Positions 7,315 through 16,967 of a stretch of DNA of 57,991 nt are shown here, in pieces (position 1 is the stretch's first letter; each line of letters opens with the position of its first letter). The notes beneath the pieces were generated by a model. That model ran no database searches and had not been told where the DNA came from. It worked only from the letters and a program-made list of their open reading frames with translations. The stretch spans positions 1 to 57,991 of the forward strand of contig NZ_LGHL01000044.1 in assembly GCF_001908205.1 (NCBI RefSeq), given 5' to 3'. Both the position numbers and the translations under genes were made by a program. This DNA comes from Bradyrhizobium sp. NAS80.1. Lineage in GTDB: Bacteria > Pseudomonadota > Alphaproteobacteria > Rhizobiales > Xanthobacteraceae.

Positions 7315-10300
7315 TCACCCCAATTCCTCCAGTAAGGCCTTCGCCTCCTGCAAGTCCGGCGTGTCGAACCCCTCGGTGAACCAGCTATAGACCGGCGTGA
7401 GGAGTTCGCGGGCTTCGGCGCGCTTACCTTGGTCGCTCCGGAGGTGGGCGAGGCTGCAGGACGCGCGGAGTTCCCACAGTTTCGCGTTCTGTGCCTGTGC
7501 CTTCGAGAGTGAACGGGAAAACCACAGCTCTGCGCCGTCTGAATCGCTTTTGGCGACCAGCACCTCGCCCCTGAGCCGATACAGTTCTGCTTCGTACCAG
7601 CGCTCGTCGGTTCGTTCAGCCAGCTCCAGCGCCTCGCGCAGCAGGTTCAACCCTTCCGTGGTCCGGTCTATTCGCCTGTTCGCTTCTGCAAGAAGACCAA
7701 GATAGTACGGCACCTTGATCTCCGCGCCGGTTGCTCGCTTCGTCGCCAGACCATCGTGTATCTTGCCGATGGCATCTGAAATCGACCCGCCCAGCGCGAT
7801 CGTTGCCCACCCTCTAAAACAGGTCCCTGATCCGACGAAATGCGGAAAACCCTGCTCGGTGGCAAGCGCGACCAGCTCGTCGGAGCGTTCGGCAAGCATC
7901 GTTCCGTCGCCGCGAAGTTGATGAAAGATACAGCTGAGGTGCAGGGCCATGCCCAACGCGTAAGGGTGTGACACCTTCCGCGCCAAGGCCAGCGATTGCT
8001 GGCTCTCCGCCAGTGCCTGATCCGCGCTGCCCAGGAGCAGCAGCGTCCAGGCCATGAAGCCCCGCGGAGCAACACGAAGATCGACATGCGCGAATGTCAG
8101 CGATCGAGGCGAAGGCCGATCGTCGACGGGGATCGCCGCCCTGAAATGCTGGAGCGCGCCTGTGAACTCTGCTCGAAAGAGGAGGCTCAACCCGAATCCG
8201 TATTCGGCAAGCAGCTTGGCGTCAGGATCGTCGCCGGCCTGGGCGACGGCGAGCAACTCCTCGACGATTCGACGGGCAGCGGCAAACTCTGCGCGATTTG
8301 CCAGCACGAGCCTGAGACCGTTCAGCGTCGCCACAAGTTGAGGCCCTTCGGCTAGCTCAAAGCATAGATCCCGAGCATGCGCATAGGCTTCACCGGCTTC
8401 ACGTGACGCCCATCCCTTGGTTGCGGTCAGAGTTCCGGCAAGGGCAAGCTGAAGCGCGAGTTCTCTGGATCGTCGTTGTGGACTCTTCGGCAGGTCGGCG
8501 AGCGAGCGGAGTGCCTTGCCAAAGTGCACCACGGCCTCGGCCATGGCCGAACGCTCAACCGCCAACCGACCAGCTTTGTCCCAGTAGTCGATTGCCTGAT
8601 CCGGCATGCCCGCTTGCGCGTAATGGCTCGCGACCAGCTCGGGGCGGAGCGAGGCTTGATCCGGCAAGCGCTCCTCCAGCGTCTGAGCGATGCGGCCGTG
8701 CAGATGTTGGCGGCGGCTCTTAAGCAGGCTGCCGTACGCGGCGTCCTGGACAAGCGCGTGCTTGAATAGGAAGGTCGCGCCAGGCAACAAACCCCGCCGA
8801 AAAATCAGGCCCGCATCGACAAGCTGATCCAAAGCGGCGCGCAAGGCATCGTCATCTCGATCTGCCACGGCCTGAACCAGCCCGTAGGTGAACTCTCGCC
8901 CGATCGCCGCGCCGACCTGCGCGGTTTCTCTGGCGACAGGACCAAGACGGTCAAGCCGCGCCATCAATGAGGCATTAAGCGTGGCAGGAACGGCAAGCGG
9001 CGCCGCTGAAACCGGCCCTTTGGCAGCTTCCTCCATCACCGCTTTCGTCAACTCTTCGACAAAGAGTGGGATGCCGTCGGTGCGCTCGACGATCTCGGTC
9101 GTGATCTCATCGGAAAGGACGTTGTTTCCCGCCACCCGTTCGACCAGGGCCGCGCCCTCGCGCCGCCCAAGACGACTGAGCGTGAGCGTGGACACGTGTG
9201 CCTGGCCGGTCCAGGGCGGCTGGAACTCGGGTCGGAAAGTGATGACAAGCAACACCGGCAGGCTTGCGACGCGCTCAACAACCATGTCCAACAGTTCGCA
9301 TGAGCTGGGGTCGATCCAGTGGACATCCTCATAGACAACGAGTACTGGCCGCCGATGGCTCAGCATCTGAAGGCGCCGGAGAAGCACATCGAAGGTCTTT
9401 TCCTTCTTGCGCTGAGGGCTCCAATTCAGCGCGGCATAGCTATCGCCCGTCGGAATCGACAACAGCTCGGACAGAAGCTGGGCGTCGTTCTCTTGTCCGG
9501 ATGATGGGTCGAGCAGCGATGTCATCTTGTCGAGCTTTGCTTCGGGCGTGTCGTCCCGCTCAAAACCCGCCGCGCGTTCGAGCTGGCGAATGGTCGGGTA
9601 GAGGGCGCTATCGGTGTGATGCGGCGTGCAGAAGTACCGCACCCGCCCGTAGGGCTCGTCCTGAAGCCGCTCTTCAAGTGCTACCGTCAGTCGCGACTTG
9701 CCGATCCCCGGCTCACCCGACAGCAGCACAACCTGCCCTTCTCCGCTTCTCGCCCGTCGCCAGCGGCGCAACAGCAATTCCAGTTCCTCGTCGCGTCCTA
9801 CCAGCGGCGTAAGACTGGTCTCGTGTTGCGCCTCGAAGCGGCTTGCGACGGTGCTGGTACGGGTCACCCACCACGCCCGCACGGGATCAGCCAAACCCTT
9901 GAGCGCCACCTTCCCCAGGTCGCGGTACTCAAAGAGACCGGCGGAGAGCCGACGGGTGCCGTGCGAGATCACCACCTGACCCGGCTCCGCGAGCGTTTGC
10001 AGCCGCGCGGCCAGATTAGGCGTATCGCCCACGACGCCGCGCTCTTGCGCTTCGCCCGTGCCGATGAGGTCGCCGACCACCACCAATCCTGTGGCGACGC
10101 CGATCCGAGCCTGAAGCGTCGCGTCGATCCCGGTGCGGAGCTTTTTGACCGCCTCAGCCAAGGCGAGAGCCGCGCGCACGCCTCGCTCCGCGTCATCTTC
10201 GTGCGCTTCCGGGTACCCAAAGTATGCAAGCACCCCGTCGCCCATGTACTTGGCAACGAACCCTCCGGCTTTTGCGATCTGTTCGGCGCAGCAGCGATGA

Positions 10301-10626
10301 TACGCGCCGATGATCTCCCTCATGTCCTCAGGGTCTAGCCGTGTCGAAAGCGCCGTCGAACCGACAAGATCACAGAACATGACGGTAAGCTGGCGCCGCT
10401 CGGCGGATGCCGCAACTGGAGTGATCGGAGAGGCCGCCGCAAACAGCGGCGCCTCACGGGTAGTCGGGGCGCTCGCGGTGAGAGGTCGGCCGCACTCAGC
10501 GCAGAACTTGGCATTTGGACGGTTTGCACTACCGCAGGAGGGGCAGCGCGCTTCCAGCGCCGCGCCGCAAGCTATGCAGAACTTGCCGGTGTCCGGTGTG
10601 TCGGAATGGCAATTTGGACACTCCAT
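7315..10626 (-). CDS. Adenylate cyclase / AAA ATPase / TPR signalling protein, 1103 aa
   Basis: Domains in order: two zinc ribbons (CPNC...CIAC and CPSC...CAEC, residues 3-46); a class III nucleotide cyclase (about 76-250) with metal-binding Asp in VMFCDLVGST (D86) and KYMGDGVLAYFG (D130); an AAA_16/NACHT-like ATPase (about 275-560) with Walker A GEPGIGKS and Walker B-like VLVVYEDVHW; and a long TPR-type helical C-terminus. The likely activity is conversion of ATP to cAMP in the cytoplasm, gated by the STAND-type ATPase and TPR sensor; the trigger is unknown. AGGGGG sits 7 bases before the ATG at 10626. It is monocistronic. Large paralogous families of such proteins occur in Bradyrhizobium and Mesorhizobium (general knowledge). 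It looks intact. Confidence 0.9.
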   Translation of the reverse strand: MECPNCHSDTPDTGKFCIACGAALEARCPSCGSANRPNAKFCAECGRPLTASAPTTREAPLFAAASPITPVAASAERRQLTVMFCDLVGSTALSTRLDPEDMREIIGAYHRCCAEQIAKAGGFVAKYMGDGVLAYFGYPEAHEDDAERGVRAALALAEAVKKLRTGIDATLQARIGVATGLVVVGDLIGTGEAQERGVVGDTPNLAARLQTLAEPGQVVISHGTRRLSAGLFEYRDLGKVALKGLADPVRAWWVTRTSTVASRFEAQHETSLTPLVGRDEELELLLRRWRRARSGEGQVVLLSGEPGIGKSRLTVALEERLQDEPYGRVRYFCTPHHTDSALYPTIRQLERAAGFERDDTPEAKLDKMTSLLDPSSGQENDAQLLSELLSIPTGDSYAALNWSPQRKKEKTFDVLLRRLQMLSHRRPVLVVYEDVHWIDPSSCELLDMVVERVASLPVLLVITFRPEFQPPWTGQAHVSTLTLSRLGRREGAALVERVAGNNVLSDEITTEIVERTDGIPLFVEELTKAVMEEAAKGPVSAAPLAVPATLNASLMARLDRLGPVARETAQVGAAIGREFTYGLVQAVADRDDDALRAALDQLVDAGLIFRRGLLPGATFLFKHALVQDAAYGSLLKSRRQHLHGRIAQTLEERLPDQASLRPELVASHYAQAGMPDQAIDYWDKAGRLAVERSAMAEAVVHFGKALRSLADLPKSPQRRSRELALQLALAGTLTATKGWASREAGEAYAHARDLCFELAEGPQLVATLNGLRLVLANRAEFAAARRIVEELLAVAQAGDDPDAKLLAEYGFGLSLLFRAEFTGALQHFRAAIPVDDRPSPRSLTFAHVDLRVAPRGFMAWTLLLLGSADQALAESQQSLALARKVSHPYALGMALHLSCIFHQLRGDGTMLAERSDELVALATEQGFPHFVGSGTCFRGWATIALGGSISDAIGKIHDGLATKRATGAEIKVPYYLGLLAEANRRIDRTTEGLNLLREALELAERTDERWYEAELYRLRGEVLVAKSDSDGAELWFSRSLSKAQAQNAKLWELRASCSLAHLRSDQGKRAEARELLTPVYSWFTEGFDTPDLQEAKALLEELG

Positions 10627-11074
10627 GAGCGCCCCCTATCCGACGAGCCGCGTCTACTGTTTCAGAGTTATTGTGGCACGGCAAGCCGGGACCGAAATGA
10701 GGGTGCCGCATTCCTCGGTGTCTCAGCATGGCTCCTGCTTTATCGGCCAACTGGGATTCGACGTCCATCTTCGCGGAATTCGCGGCCAGGATCTTTGCAT
10801 TGCGGGATGTCGGCTTGGGGTCATTCTCGACCGACTCTGCGGGTTTCGGCCGCCGTTCGATATCTGCTCTTCTCCGAAACCGACCAGCTTACTGCGCGGC
10901 AGCGAAATGACGCGAAGGGCCAATTTCGAACTCCCGCACCGCCACAAACGACGCACGGGAGTGGATCACGCGCGCGCTCTGTTCGTCCCGGCGCTTGTCC
11001 GCAAAAAGTTCACGCTCAAGGCGGCCACAGCTACTACAAAACGGCGCATGTGGTCCTAATTGCTTTTCTTGTGC
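10627..11074. other. Intergenic region without recognisable gene
   Basis: Several short frames overlap in all phases with no ribosome site, family motif or conserved tail. The part next to 10627 must hold the cyclase promoter. I see no clear terminator after the hydrolase stop at 11075. Confidence 0.4.
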
Positions 11075-11995
11075 TTAATTGCTCTTGGTCGCCGCGCGTA
11101 CGAAGGCGGCAAGCTCCGAGTTGAAGCGCGGCGCATCCTCGTAGAACGGCGAATGACCGATCCCGTCATAGATCGAGAGTTTCGCGCCGGGGACGATGGA
11201 TGCGGTGTATTTCGAGATACCCACCTTGACGTTGCGGTCTTCGGCGCCGTGTGTGACCAGCACCGGTATGGTCAGCTTGGACATGACTTCAGTCGCATCG
11301 AGCGGACGGCCGGAGAACCCGGCGCGCACTTTGGCCGGCACCATCATGTTGAAGGCGAGCATGGTCTCGTAGTCGTCGACACTCGGCTGTTTGGAGAAGC
11401 AACCGTGCACAAAGACGCGGGTCGCCGCGATGTTGGTCGCCATGTCTTCGGATGCCATCAGCGGCAAGTTCTTGAGATTGTCGCCGATCAGCGCTGGATC
11501 CAACTTGATTGAGGCATCGACGAAGTTGATGCCGGCAATTTTGCTTGCGCCGTGGGTCGTCACGTAATCGGAAATGACGCGTCCGGCATAGGAGTGGCCG
11601 ACCAAGACGGGGTGCTTGAGGCCGGCCGCATCCATGACGGCTTGCACCTCGTCGCCCCACGCTTTCGAATCGCGATAATACTTGGGATCAAGCGGCTTAT
11701 CGGAATTGCCGTGACCACGCAGATCGTAAGTGACGATATGAAATTCTTTGGCGAGGTCGCTGTCGGTCTGGCGCATCCACGACATGTAGCTTTGATTAAA
11801 GCCGTGAATGAACAGGATTTCGGGTCCGCTCGGGTTGCCCCATTCTTGGGCGGATATGGTCAGTCCGTCTGGGGTCTTCACGCTGATCGGTTTGTATTTG
11901 GGTTCATCTGTGAGACCGGGCGCCGTCATGGCGACCAACAATGCGGCTGCGGACATTACCGTGAAACCGCGGCGGGATGACGCGAACGGATTCAT
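11075..11995 (-). CDS. Exported alpha/beta hydrolase, 306 aa
   Basis: An alpha/beta-hydrolase fold enzyme, of the haloperoxidase/epoxide-hydrolase-like class. Visible are the oxyanion segment LFIHGFNQ, a DLRGHGNSD loop, the nucleophile elbow GHSYAG (S135), the acid Asp in THGAEDRNV and the His in GIGHSPF, so the triad is complete. Residues 1-29 form an export signal with a twin-arginine-like SRRGFTV motif before a hydrophobic stretch, so a periplasmic location is likely and Tat export possible. The start at 11995 is fixed by GGGAGG about six bases upstream; a longer frame to 12097 has no such site. Substrate cannot be read from sequence. It is a single gene, with a decayed TPR-gene fragment just upstream. 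Confidence 0.88.
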   Translation of the reverse strand: MNPFASSRRGFTVMSAAALLVAMTAPGLTDEPKYKPISVKTPDGLTISAQEWGNPSGPEILFIHGFNQSYMSWMRQTDSDLAKEFHIVTYDLRGHGNSDKPLDPKYYRDSKAWGDEVQAVMDAAGLKHPVLVGHSYAGRVISDYVTTHGASKIAGINFVDASIKLDPALIGDNLKNLPLMASEDMATNIAATRVFVHGCFSKQPSVDDYETMLAFNMMVPAKVRAGFSGRPLDATEVMSKLTIPVLVTHGAEDRNVKVGISKYTASIVPGAKLSIYDGIGHSPFYEDAPRFNSELAAFVRAATKSN

Positions 11996-12061
11996 GAGAA
12001 TCCTCCCTTGGCTGGTTTTAAATGTTTGTGATGTGAAGGCTAACATGTGTCGCGCGGCCGG

Positions 12062-12160
12062 GCCATTGATTTGAACCCCAACTTCGCGACTGCCCATGGC
12101 TATCTCGGCGAAGCGCTCGTCCTTCCCGGGCGGTCAATCATGCGCAACACAACGCGCTAA
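12062..12160 (+). pseudogene. TPR-protein gene relic
   Basis: From 12062 the plus strand reads AIDLNPNFATAHGYLGEAL, a textbook TPR motif of the kind found in the C-terminus of adenylate-cyclase/TPR proteins, and then runs into a TAA at 12158-12160. Nothing recognisable precedes or follows in frame. It is a fragment of a lost gene on the strand opposite the hydrolase. Confidence 0.6.
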
Positions 12161-12843
12161 CCCTGGTTCGCCGCGATCGGTCGTGTCGCGCGGTGGAATC
12201 TCCCAGCCGCGATACTCACCGATGGAGTCTCAAAGCTGGCGTCTGCCCAGAGCGTTGGCGGATGAAGTTTGCTGCGGTGCATGAGTCTGCAATGGGTCAA
12301 TCGCGACTGCGCTGGCTGAGCAGAAATTCAAGCGATGTCCGCTATGCTCTGAAAGCGGCAATCAGCAGGTGCAGGCGATTTGCTATGCAGACCCTTGGCA
12401 TCCATCCGCCCAAGGCAAGGGTGCCGCGAGACAAAGCGCGACGTCGCGAGCCTTTTCGCGCGTAGATGGCCGAACGTCGCCGGCCGGTTTGACGGCCCCC
12501 TCCAGCGGCGCTTCCGGAGTCCGCCCGGAGTCCCTCCCTCCACGAGCTAGGGAGGCAGCCGTGCCCCACACAAACGGACCCATGGATTCCGCTGAGTCAT
12601 CGAGAGGCATCGTCGTCGGAAGCAACCCAGCATCCCCGCACTTAAAGCCGGCTCATCGGGGCCGGTATCCGTTCCTACCGCTAGCGATCTGAAAGCGAGG
12701 CGTGTTAGGTCATGATGGCCTAACCGAGCCCAATCATCTCGAAACAAGGACCCGGGGAGCAACCCAATCGCAATAGCTGCTGTGTGACGAGAAGGACTGC
12801 ACCAACCGCCTGCCCTGCACGGTATCCCGGAGGAAATGCGCTG
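12161..12843. other. Gene-free region with repeat motif and small palindrome
   Basis: It contains GATGTCCGCT...AAGCGGCAATC at 12334-12363, a partial copy of the 7107-7148 hairpin. It also has a 21-bp imperfect palindrome GTTAGGTC-N5-GGCCTAAC (12704-12724), 120 bases before the next gene and a possible regulator site. Frames over 60 codons here have no ribosome site or motif. Confidence 0.4.
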
Positions 12844-13101
12844 ATGTCCGTCGTCCACCTCATTGATCACGCCGACTTCGGTGAGCTGCAGATCGACGAT
12901 CCTGAACACATGCGGGTTGATCGCGAGGGCGAGCATGAGCTCTATGTGATGATCATCGATGGCAGTTTTGAGCAGACCGCCTACAGCCTGCACGACAACG
13001 CGGCCGACGCCGAGGGAACGGCTGCCGCGTTGGCCAAGCGCCTACGATGCGACTGGGGCACAAACTACGGCCGACGCAAGAGCGGTAGCTCAAGGAGTTG
13101 A
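12844..13101 (+). CDS. Small hypothetical protein, 85 aa
   Basis: The frame starts MSVVHLIDHADFGELQ and is supported by GGAGGA at 12829-12834, nine bases before the ATG. The protein is acidic, soluble and without signal peptide or membrane segment; its last 20 residues are basic (RRKSGSSRS). I do not recognise a family. It is convergent with the truncated GST gene and overlaps its end by 12 bases. A longer in-frame start at 12784 lacks a ribosome site. Confidence 0.6.
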   Translation: MSVVHLIDHADFGELQIDDPEHMRVDREGEHELYVMIIDGSFEQTAYSLHDNAADAEGTAAALAKRLRCDWGTNYGRRKSGSSRS

Positions 13102-13380
13102 GTAGCTCGGAGCAAAAGAGGCCCGGCTCACCTGCTGTTGCACGCATAAGCCACACGGCTGGTAGAAGTCGGCGAGATGCCATCCCGTGCGTGCCAGGGA
13201 TGAAAGCGATTGACGTTCGTGCTCGGCCAAGGGACGCGCATCGTAGTCCCACAGCCAGTCCCTCAACTCCCTGCCCGATGCTCCTCGGATCTCGACGTCC
13301 ACGGCACAGAACCGGGCAGCGATGGTCGCTTTCCAGACACGCGGGTTCGGCAGATAAGAGAATATTCGCAAATCAGCCAT
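13090..13380 (-). pseudogene. Glutathione S-transferase, 5' fragment
   Basis: The first 52 residues (LRIFSYLPNPRVWKATIAAR, then CAVDVEIRGASGRELRDWLW) resemble the thioredoxin-like N-terminal domain of an eEF1B-gamma-like bacterial GST. After DARPLAEHERQ the similarity stops and an unrelated 40-residue tail leads to the stop. The glutathione-binding ESNSI region and the whole helical C-terminal domain are missing. AGGAGA lies 8 bases before the ATG at 13380, so the start signals are intact but the product cannot be a working transferase. A deletion probably joined the 5' end to foreign sequence. Confidence 0.65.
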
Positions 13381-13456
13381 CGTGGATTTCTCCTGATGAA
13401 CCTCGTGCCCCCAGGCGGACGTTCAAGTCGCTTGGGGTGTCAGCGCGACGAATACC

Positions 13457-14656
13457 CTACTCCGAGCTCCCGTCGAGGACTTCACCGAACTGCTCCCAGC
13501 CCGTCCCCGTCCATCGCTGAAGCTGCAGTTGCGTCCAGATCATGTTGTTGCTGGTGCTGGTGTTGATCCGAACGCCGGGCAGCGCCGTAGGCAGCAAGAG
13601 GTTCTTCAGCGACTTCGCCTGCTTGATGATGTTTTCACGCGAAAGGTCGTCGCCGCATTGTTTGAGGATCTGCTCCAGCACCATGCCCTGCTGGTATCCG
13701 GTCAGATAGCTGGTATTGGTGATATCGGCGCCGGCCAGGTATCGTTCGAAGAAGGCGCGATAGACCTTGACTCCCTCGTCATCCGCCCATTTCTGATCGC
13801 TTGGATCCTTGTTCGGGGTACCGACGATCACGCCGACCGAGTTCTCCAATCCCGCCGGCTTCAGCGTGCCCGCGATTGTTGACGAGGGGAAGTTGATGAA
13901 GATCATTGGCTTCCACCCGCTCTCGACCGCACGACGGATCGCCTGCGCGGCAAATTTTGGCGTACCTGCGATGAACAGCGCCTGCGCGCCTGAGCTCTTG
14001 AGCGTGACCACCTGCGAGTCGACCGTTGGTTCCGTCACCTCGTAACTGGCGGTCACCACGCGTTTGTCGAAATCGGCCCCCAGCACGGTCTTGAAGGCGT
14101 TCACGTAGTCACGACCGAGATCGTCGTTCTGGAACAGAATCGCATATTTCGCTGCGGGCAAGGCGCGCTGCAGATATTTTGCGTAGATCTTCCCCTCAGT
14201 GTCATAGCTGACAAGCCCGGTGGTCGTCAGCGGATAGTCCTTGACGCTGGTAAATTTGCTCGCACCGGTCACGATCGCGATCGTCGGCACGCGTTTCGCA
14301 GCAAGGTATTTTGCCACGGCGGAGTTACCTGCCGTGCCGAGCTGGCTGAACATGAAGGCGACTTCGTCGCTCTCCACCAACCTGCGCGCGTGCTCGAATG
14401 CCTTCGGCGGGCTATAAGCATCGTCGAGCATGAGATATTCGATCTTGCGTCCGTTGATCCCACCGCGATCGTTGATCGATTGCACATAGGCCTGTACGCC
14501 CTGCCCGGTCTGGCCGATCGAGGACGCCGGTCCACTCAACGGAAATATGCCACCAATTTTGATTGCCGTCGCTGTGACGCCGGGCGTGTCACCTGCCCAG
14601 CACGGGACTGACATTGCAAGCAAGAGTGCACAGACCAGCCGGATTCCCAAAAACAT
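13457..14656 (-). CDS. ABC transporter solute-binding protein (branched-chain amino acid type), 399 aa
   Basis: A periplasmic binding protein of the LivJ/Leu-Ile-Val family. It has a cleavable signal peptide (hydrophobic VCALLLAMSVPCWA), then IKIGGIFPLSGPASSIGQ, typical of the first lobe, and DLGRDYVNAFK in the second. GGAGGA lies seven bases before the ATG at 14656. It is the last gene of the HxlR operon, 66 bases after the alcohol dehydrogenase. Members of this family in catabolic operons often bind aromatic or short organic acids instead of amino acids, so it probably delivers the pathway substrate; the permease and ATPase genes are not in the window. Length is normal and the frame intact. 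Confidence 0.88.
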   Translation of the reverse strand: MFLGIRLVCALLLAMSVPCWAGDTPGVTATAIKIGGIFPLSGPASSIGQTGQGVQAYVQSINDRGGINGRKIEYLMLDDAYSPPKAFEHARRLVESDEVAFMFSQLGTAGNSAVAKYLAAKRVPTIAIVTGASKFTSVKDYPLTTTGLVSYDTEGKIYAKYLQRALPAAKYAILFQNDDLGRDYVNAFKTVLGADFDKRVVTASYEVTEPTVDSQVVTLKSSGAQALFIAGTPKFAAQAIRRAVESGWKPMIFINFPSSTIAGTLKPAGLENSVGVIVGTPNKDPSDQKWADDEGVKVYRAFFERYLAGADITNTSYLTGYQQGMVLEQILKQCGDDLSRENIIKQAKSLKNLLLPTALPGVRINTSTSNNMIWTQLQLQRWTGTGWEQFGEVLDGSSE

Positions 14657-14722
14657 CGCGCATTCCTCCATTGTTTGCGCGCCCTGCGTGTAGCAGGAAG
14701 CGATGCTTATTCTCAGACCAGG

Positions 14723-15883
14723 TCAGGCGGCAAACTTGAGTATCTTGACGATGTCGCCGGGCTCGCGGATCGGCTGCGGGTTTGCCCGCGTAAAGATTGA
14801 GAGCATTGCGTTCTTGCCGATGAGTTCGAATCGGTCCTCGGCAACGCCGACCTCGGCGAGCGTCCGGGGAAGGCCGAGTTCCGCGACAAATTCTGCGAAA
14901 GCCTCGCCGGCATCACGCCCCTGCGCGCCGAGCGCCGCTGCGACTGACTTCTGTGCGGCTTCCGTGGCGGGGCGGTTGTAACGCAATACGCTCGGCATCA
15001 TCACAGCCGTGCAGAAATAGTGCGGCACGTCGCAGGTGCCCCCGAGCACATGCCCGATGGCGTGGCTCGCGCCCATCGGCACCCTCGCCTGCAGCCCGAA
15101 GGCCGACAGCCATGAGCCCAACTGACAGCTCAGTCGCGCCGCTTCGTCGTTCGGGTTGCTCCTGGTGCGTCGAAGACCATCATGCAGATAGCGCAGGCCC
15201 TGTTGACACACAGCGTCGACAAGCACATTCGGACGACTGGAACAGATCGCCTCGATGCCGTGATCCATGGCCCGTGTGCCAGAGCCGAGCCACAGTTTCT
15301 CCGGCGTATATTTGGTCATGACGGGGTCGAGGATGATGCTGCGCGGCATCATCATGGGGTGGTTGAATATCTGCTTCAGCTTGCGGCGGGTATCGGTGAC
15401 CAGCGTGCCGGAATTGTATTCGCCGCCAGACAGCGTGCTCGGGATGGCGATCATCCGCACCTTGGGGGTGCGGAACTGTCCAAAGCGGCGCTCCGGCGTC
15501 GTCTCGAAGCCGTCAAGCCCGTCCTGCTCGAAAATCTCGTGCTCCATGCACATCAGCACGATCTTCGCCGCGTCGACCACTGAGCCCCCGCCGATGGCGA
15601 CGACCAGGTCGGCCTTCGCCTCCGTCGCCCGCCTGGCAATCTGCACCACCGCTTCGCGTGTCGTATGCTGTGGAACTCCGTCGAAAGTCTCCGCATGGCG
15701 CTCGCCGAGGCCAACGCGGATCCTTTCGATCTCATCAGTCTTGCTGTTCAGGGTGCGGCTGACGATCAGGTAGACGCGCTTTGCGCCGAGCCGCTCCGCT
15801 TCCTCGCGCAGCGCCTCAGCCGCAGGCTTGCCGTAGATCACGGATTCCATCGTCGGGTATTGATAACTGCCTGCTACAAGCAT
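14723..15883 (-). CDS. Iron-containing alcohol dehydrogenase / maleylacetate reductase-like, 386 aa
   Basis: Group III metal-dependent dehydrogenase. The NAD(P) motif GGGSVVDAAK and the PSTLSGGEYN loop fit the Fe-ADH fold. Metal ligands appear as RAMDHGIEA, GASHAIGHVLGG and, later, VPHYFCTAV; the first Asp is DAVCQQG. The last histidine is in an unusual setting compared with simple alcohol dehydrogenases, closer to maleylacetate reductases, which reduce maleylacetate to 3-oxoadipate. Start at 15883 is chosen for GGGAGGGAG five bases upstream; longer starts at 15916 and 15940 lack this. It lies 53 bases after the flavoprotein stop in the operon. Exact substrate unknown. Confidence 0.82.
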   Translation of the reverse strand: MLVAGSYQYPTMESVIYGKPAAEALREEAERLGAKRVYLIVSRTLNSKTDEIERIRVGLGERHAETFDGVPQHTTREAVVQIARRATEAKADLVVAIGGGSVVDAAKIVLMCMEHEIFEQDGLDGFETTPERRFGQFRTPKVRMIAIPSTLSGGEYNSGTLVTDTRRKLKQIFNHPMMMPRSIILDPVMTKYTPEKLWLGSGTRAMDHGIEAICSSRPNVLVDAVCQQGLRYLHDGLRRTRSNPNDEAARLSCQLGSWLSAFGLQARVPMGASHAIGHVLGGTCDVPHYFCTAVMMPSVLRYNRPATEAAQKSVAAALGAQGRDAGEAFAEFVAELGLPRTLAEVGVAEDRFELIGKNAMLSIFTRANPQPIREPGDIVKILKFAA

Positions 15884-15936
15884 GCTCTCCCTCCCATCGA
15901 TATTGTAGGTCGACATTCCCGCGGTGCGCTGCCCCG

Positions 15937-16947
15937 TCACGCGACGGCGCGCGCCGGTGCGTCGTCGATGTCCCCGTCAAGGAAACCGGTCAGGCGTTGG
16001 CGTATGATCTGCTCGGCCTCCGTCATGATGCGGTCGATCAGCTCCTTCACGGTCGGGACGTCCTTGATCAGGCCGATCACCATCCCGCAGCTCCAGGCGC
16101 CGGCGTCCATTTCGCCGTTCACCATCACCTTGGGGTAGACCCCGGCAACCTGCTCGTGGATGTCGCCGATCTTCAGACTTGCACCCTTCTCGCGCTCGAT
16201 CTCGAGCAGCTCAGCGACACCCTTGTTCTTGAGCACACGCTCGGTGTTGCGCAGCGCGCGCATCACCAGCACCGTGTCGAGCTCGGTCGCCTTAACCAGC
16301 GCCTGCTTGACGTTGTCGTGGACCGGCGCTTCCTTGGTGGCCACGAAGCGTGTCCCCATGTTCATGCCGGCCGCGCCCATCGACAGCGCCGCGACGAGGC
16401 TCCGCGCGTCCGCCATGCCGCCCGAAGCCACGAACGGGATCTTCAATTCATCCGCCGCGCGCGGCAGCAGGATCATGTTCGGGATGTCGTCCTCGCCGGG
16501 GTGACCGCCGCACTCGAACCCGTCGACGCTCACCGCATCGCAGCCGATCTTCTCGGCCTTGAGCGAATGCCGTACCGAAGTGCATTTGTGGATCACCTTG
16601 ATCCCGGCGGCCTTCAGCGCCGGCATGTACTGCTCGGGGCTGCGGCCCGCGGTCTCGACGGCCTTGACGCCGCCCTCTTTGATGGCAGCGATGTATTCGG
16701 GATAGGGTGGTGCGGCAAAGCTCGGCAGGAAGGTCAGGTTCACGCCGAACGGCTTGTCGGTCATGTCGCGGCAGCGCGCGATTTCCTTCGCCAGCAGTTC
16801 CGGGGTTTTCTGGGTCAGGCCGGTGATGATACCGAGGCCGCCGGCCTTCGACACGGCTGCGGCGAGCTCGGCAAAGCCGACATAGTGCATGCCACCCTGG
16901 ATGATCGGATGCTGGATGCCGAACAGTTCAGTGATTGCCGTCTTCAC
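15937..16947 (-). CDS. Nitronate monooxygenase-like FMN protein, 336 aa
   Basis: TIM-barrel flavoprotein of the NMO/2-nitropropane dioxygenase family: PIIQGGMHYVG at the N-terminus, GGLGIITGLTQ, VDGFECGGHPGE, PFVASGGMADAR and MGTRFVATKEAP for the FMN phosphate site. True nitronate monooxygenases use a catalytic His; here the H of GGHPG is present. In catabolic operons such proteins often act as CoA-thioester oxidoreductases, not on nitronates; IpdC of actinobacterial steroid degradation is an example of an NMO-annotated ring-cleavage enzyme. So the label is structural only. Gene is 20 bases after the thiolase stop and 53 before the dehydrogenase. Confidence 0.85.
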   Translation of the reverse strand: MKTAITELFGIQHPIIQGGMHYVGFAELAAAVSKAGGLGIITGLTQKTPELLAKEIARCRDMTDKPFGVNLTFLPSFAAPPYPEYIAAIKEGGVKAVETAGRSPEQYMPALKAAGIKVIHKCTSVRHSLKAEKIGCDAVSVDGFECGGHPGEDDIPNMILLPRAADELKIPFVASGGMADARSLVAALSMGAAGMNMGTRFVATKEAPVHDNVKQALVKATELDTVLVMRALRNTERVLKNKGVAELLEIEREKGASLKIGDIHEQVAGVYPKVMVNGEMDAGAWSCGMVIGLIKDVPTVKELIDRIMTEAEQIIRQRLTGFLDGDIDDAPARAVA

Positions 16948-16967
16948 GTGTGATCTCCGCCTTTACA

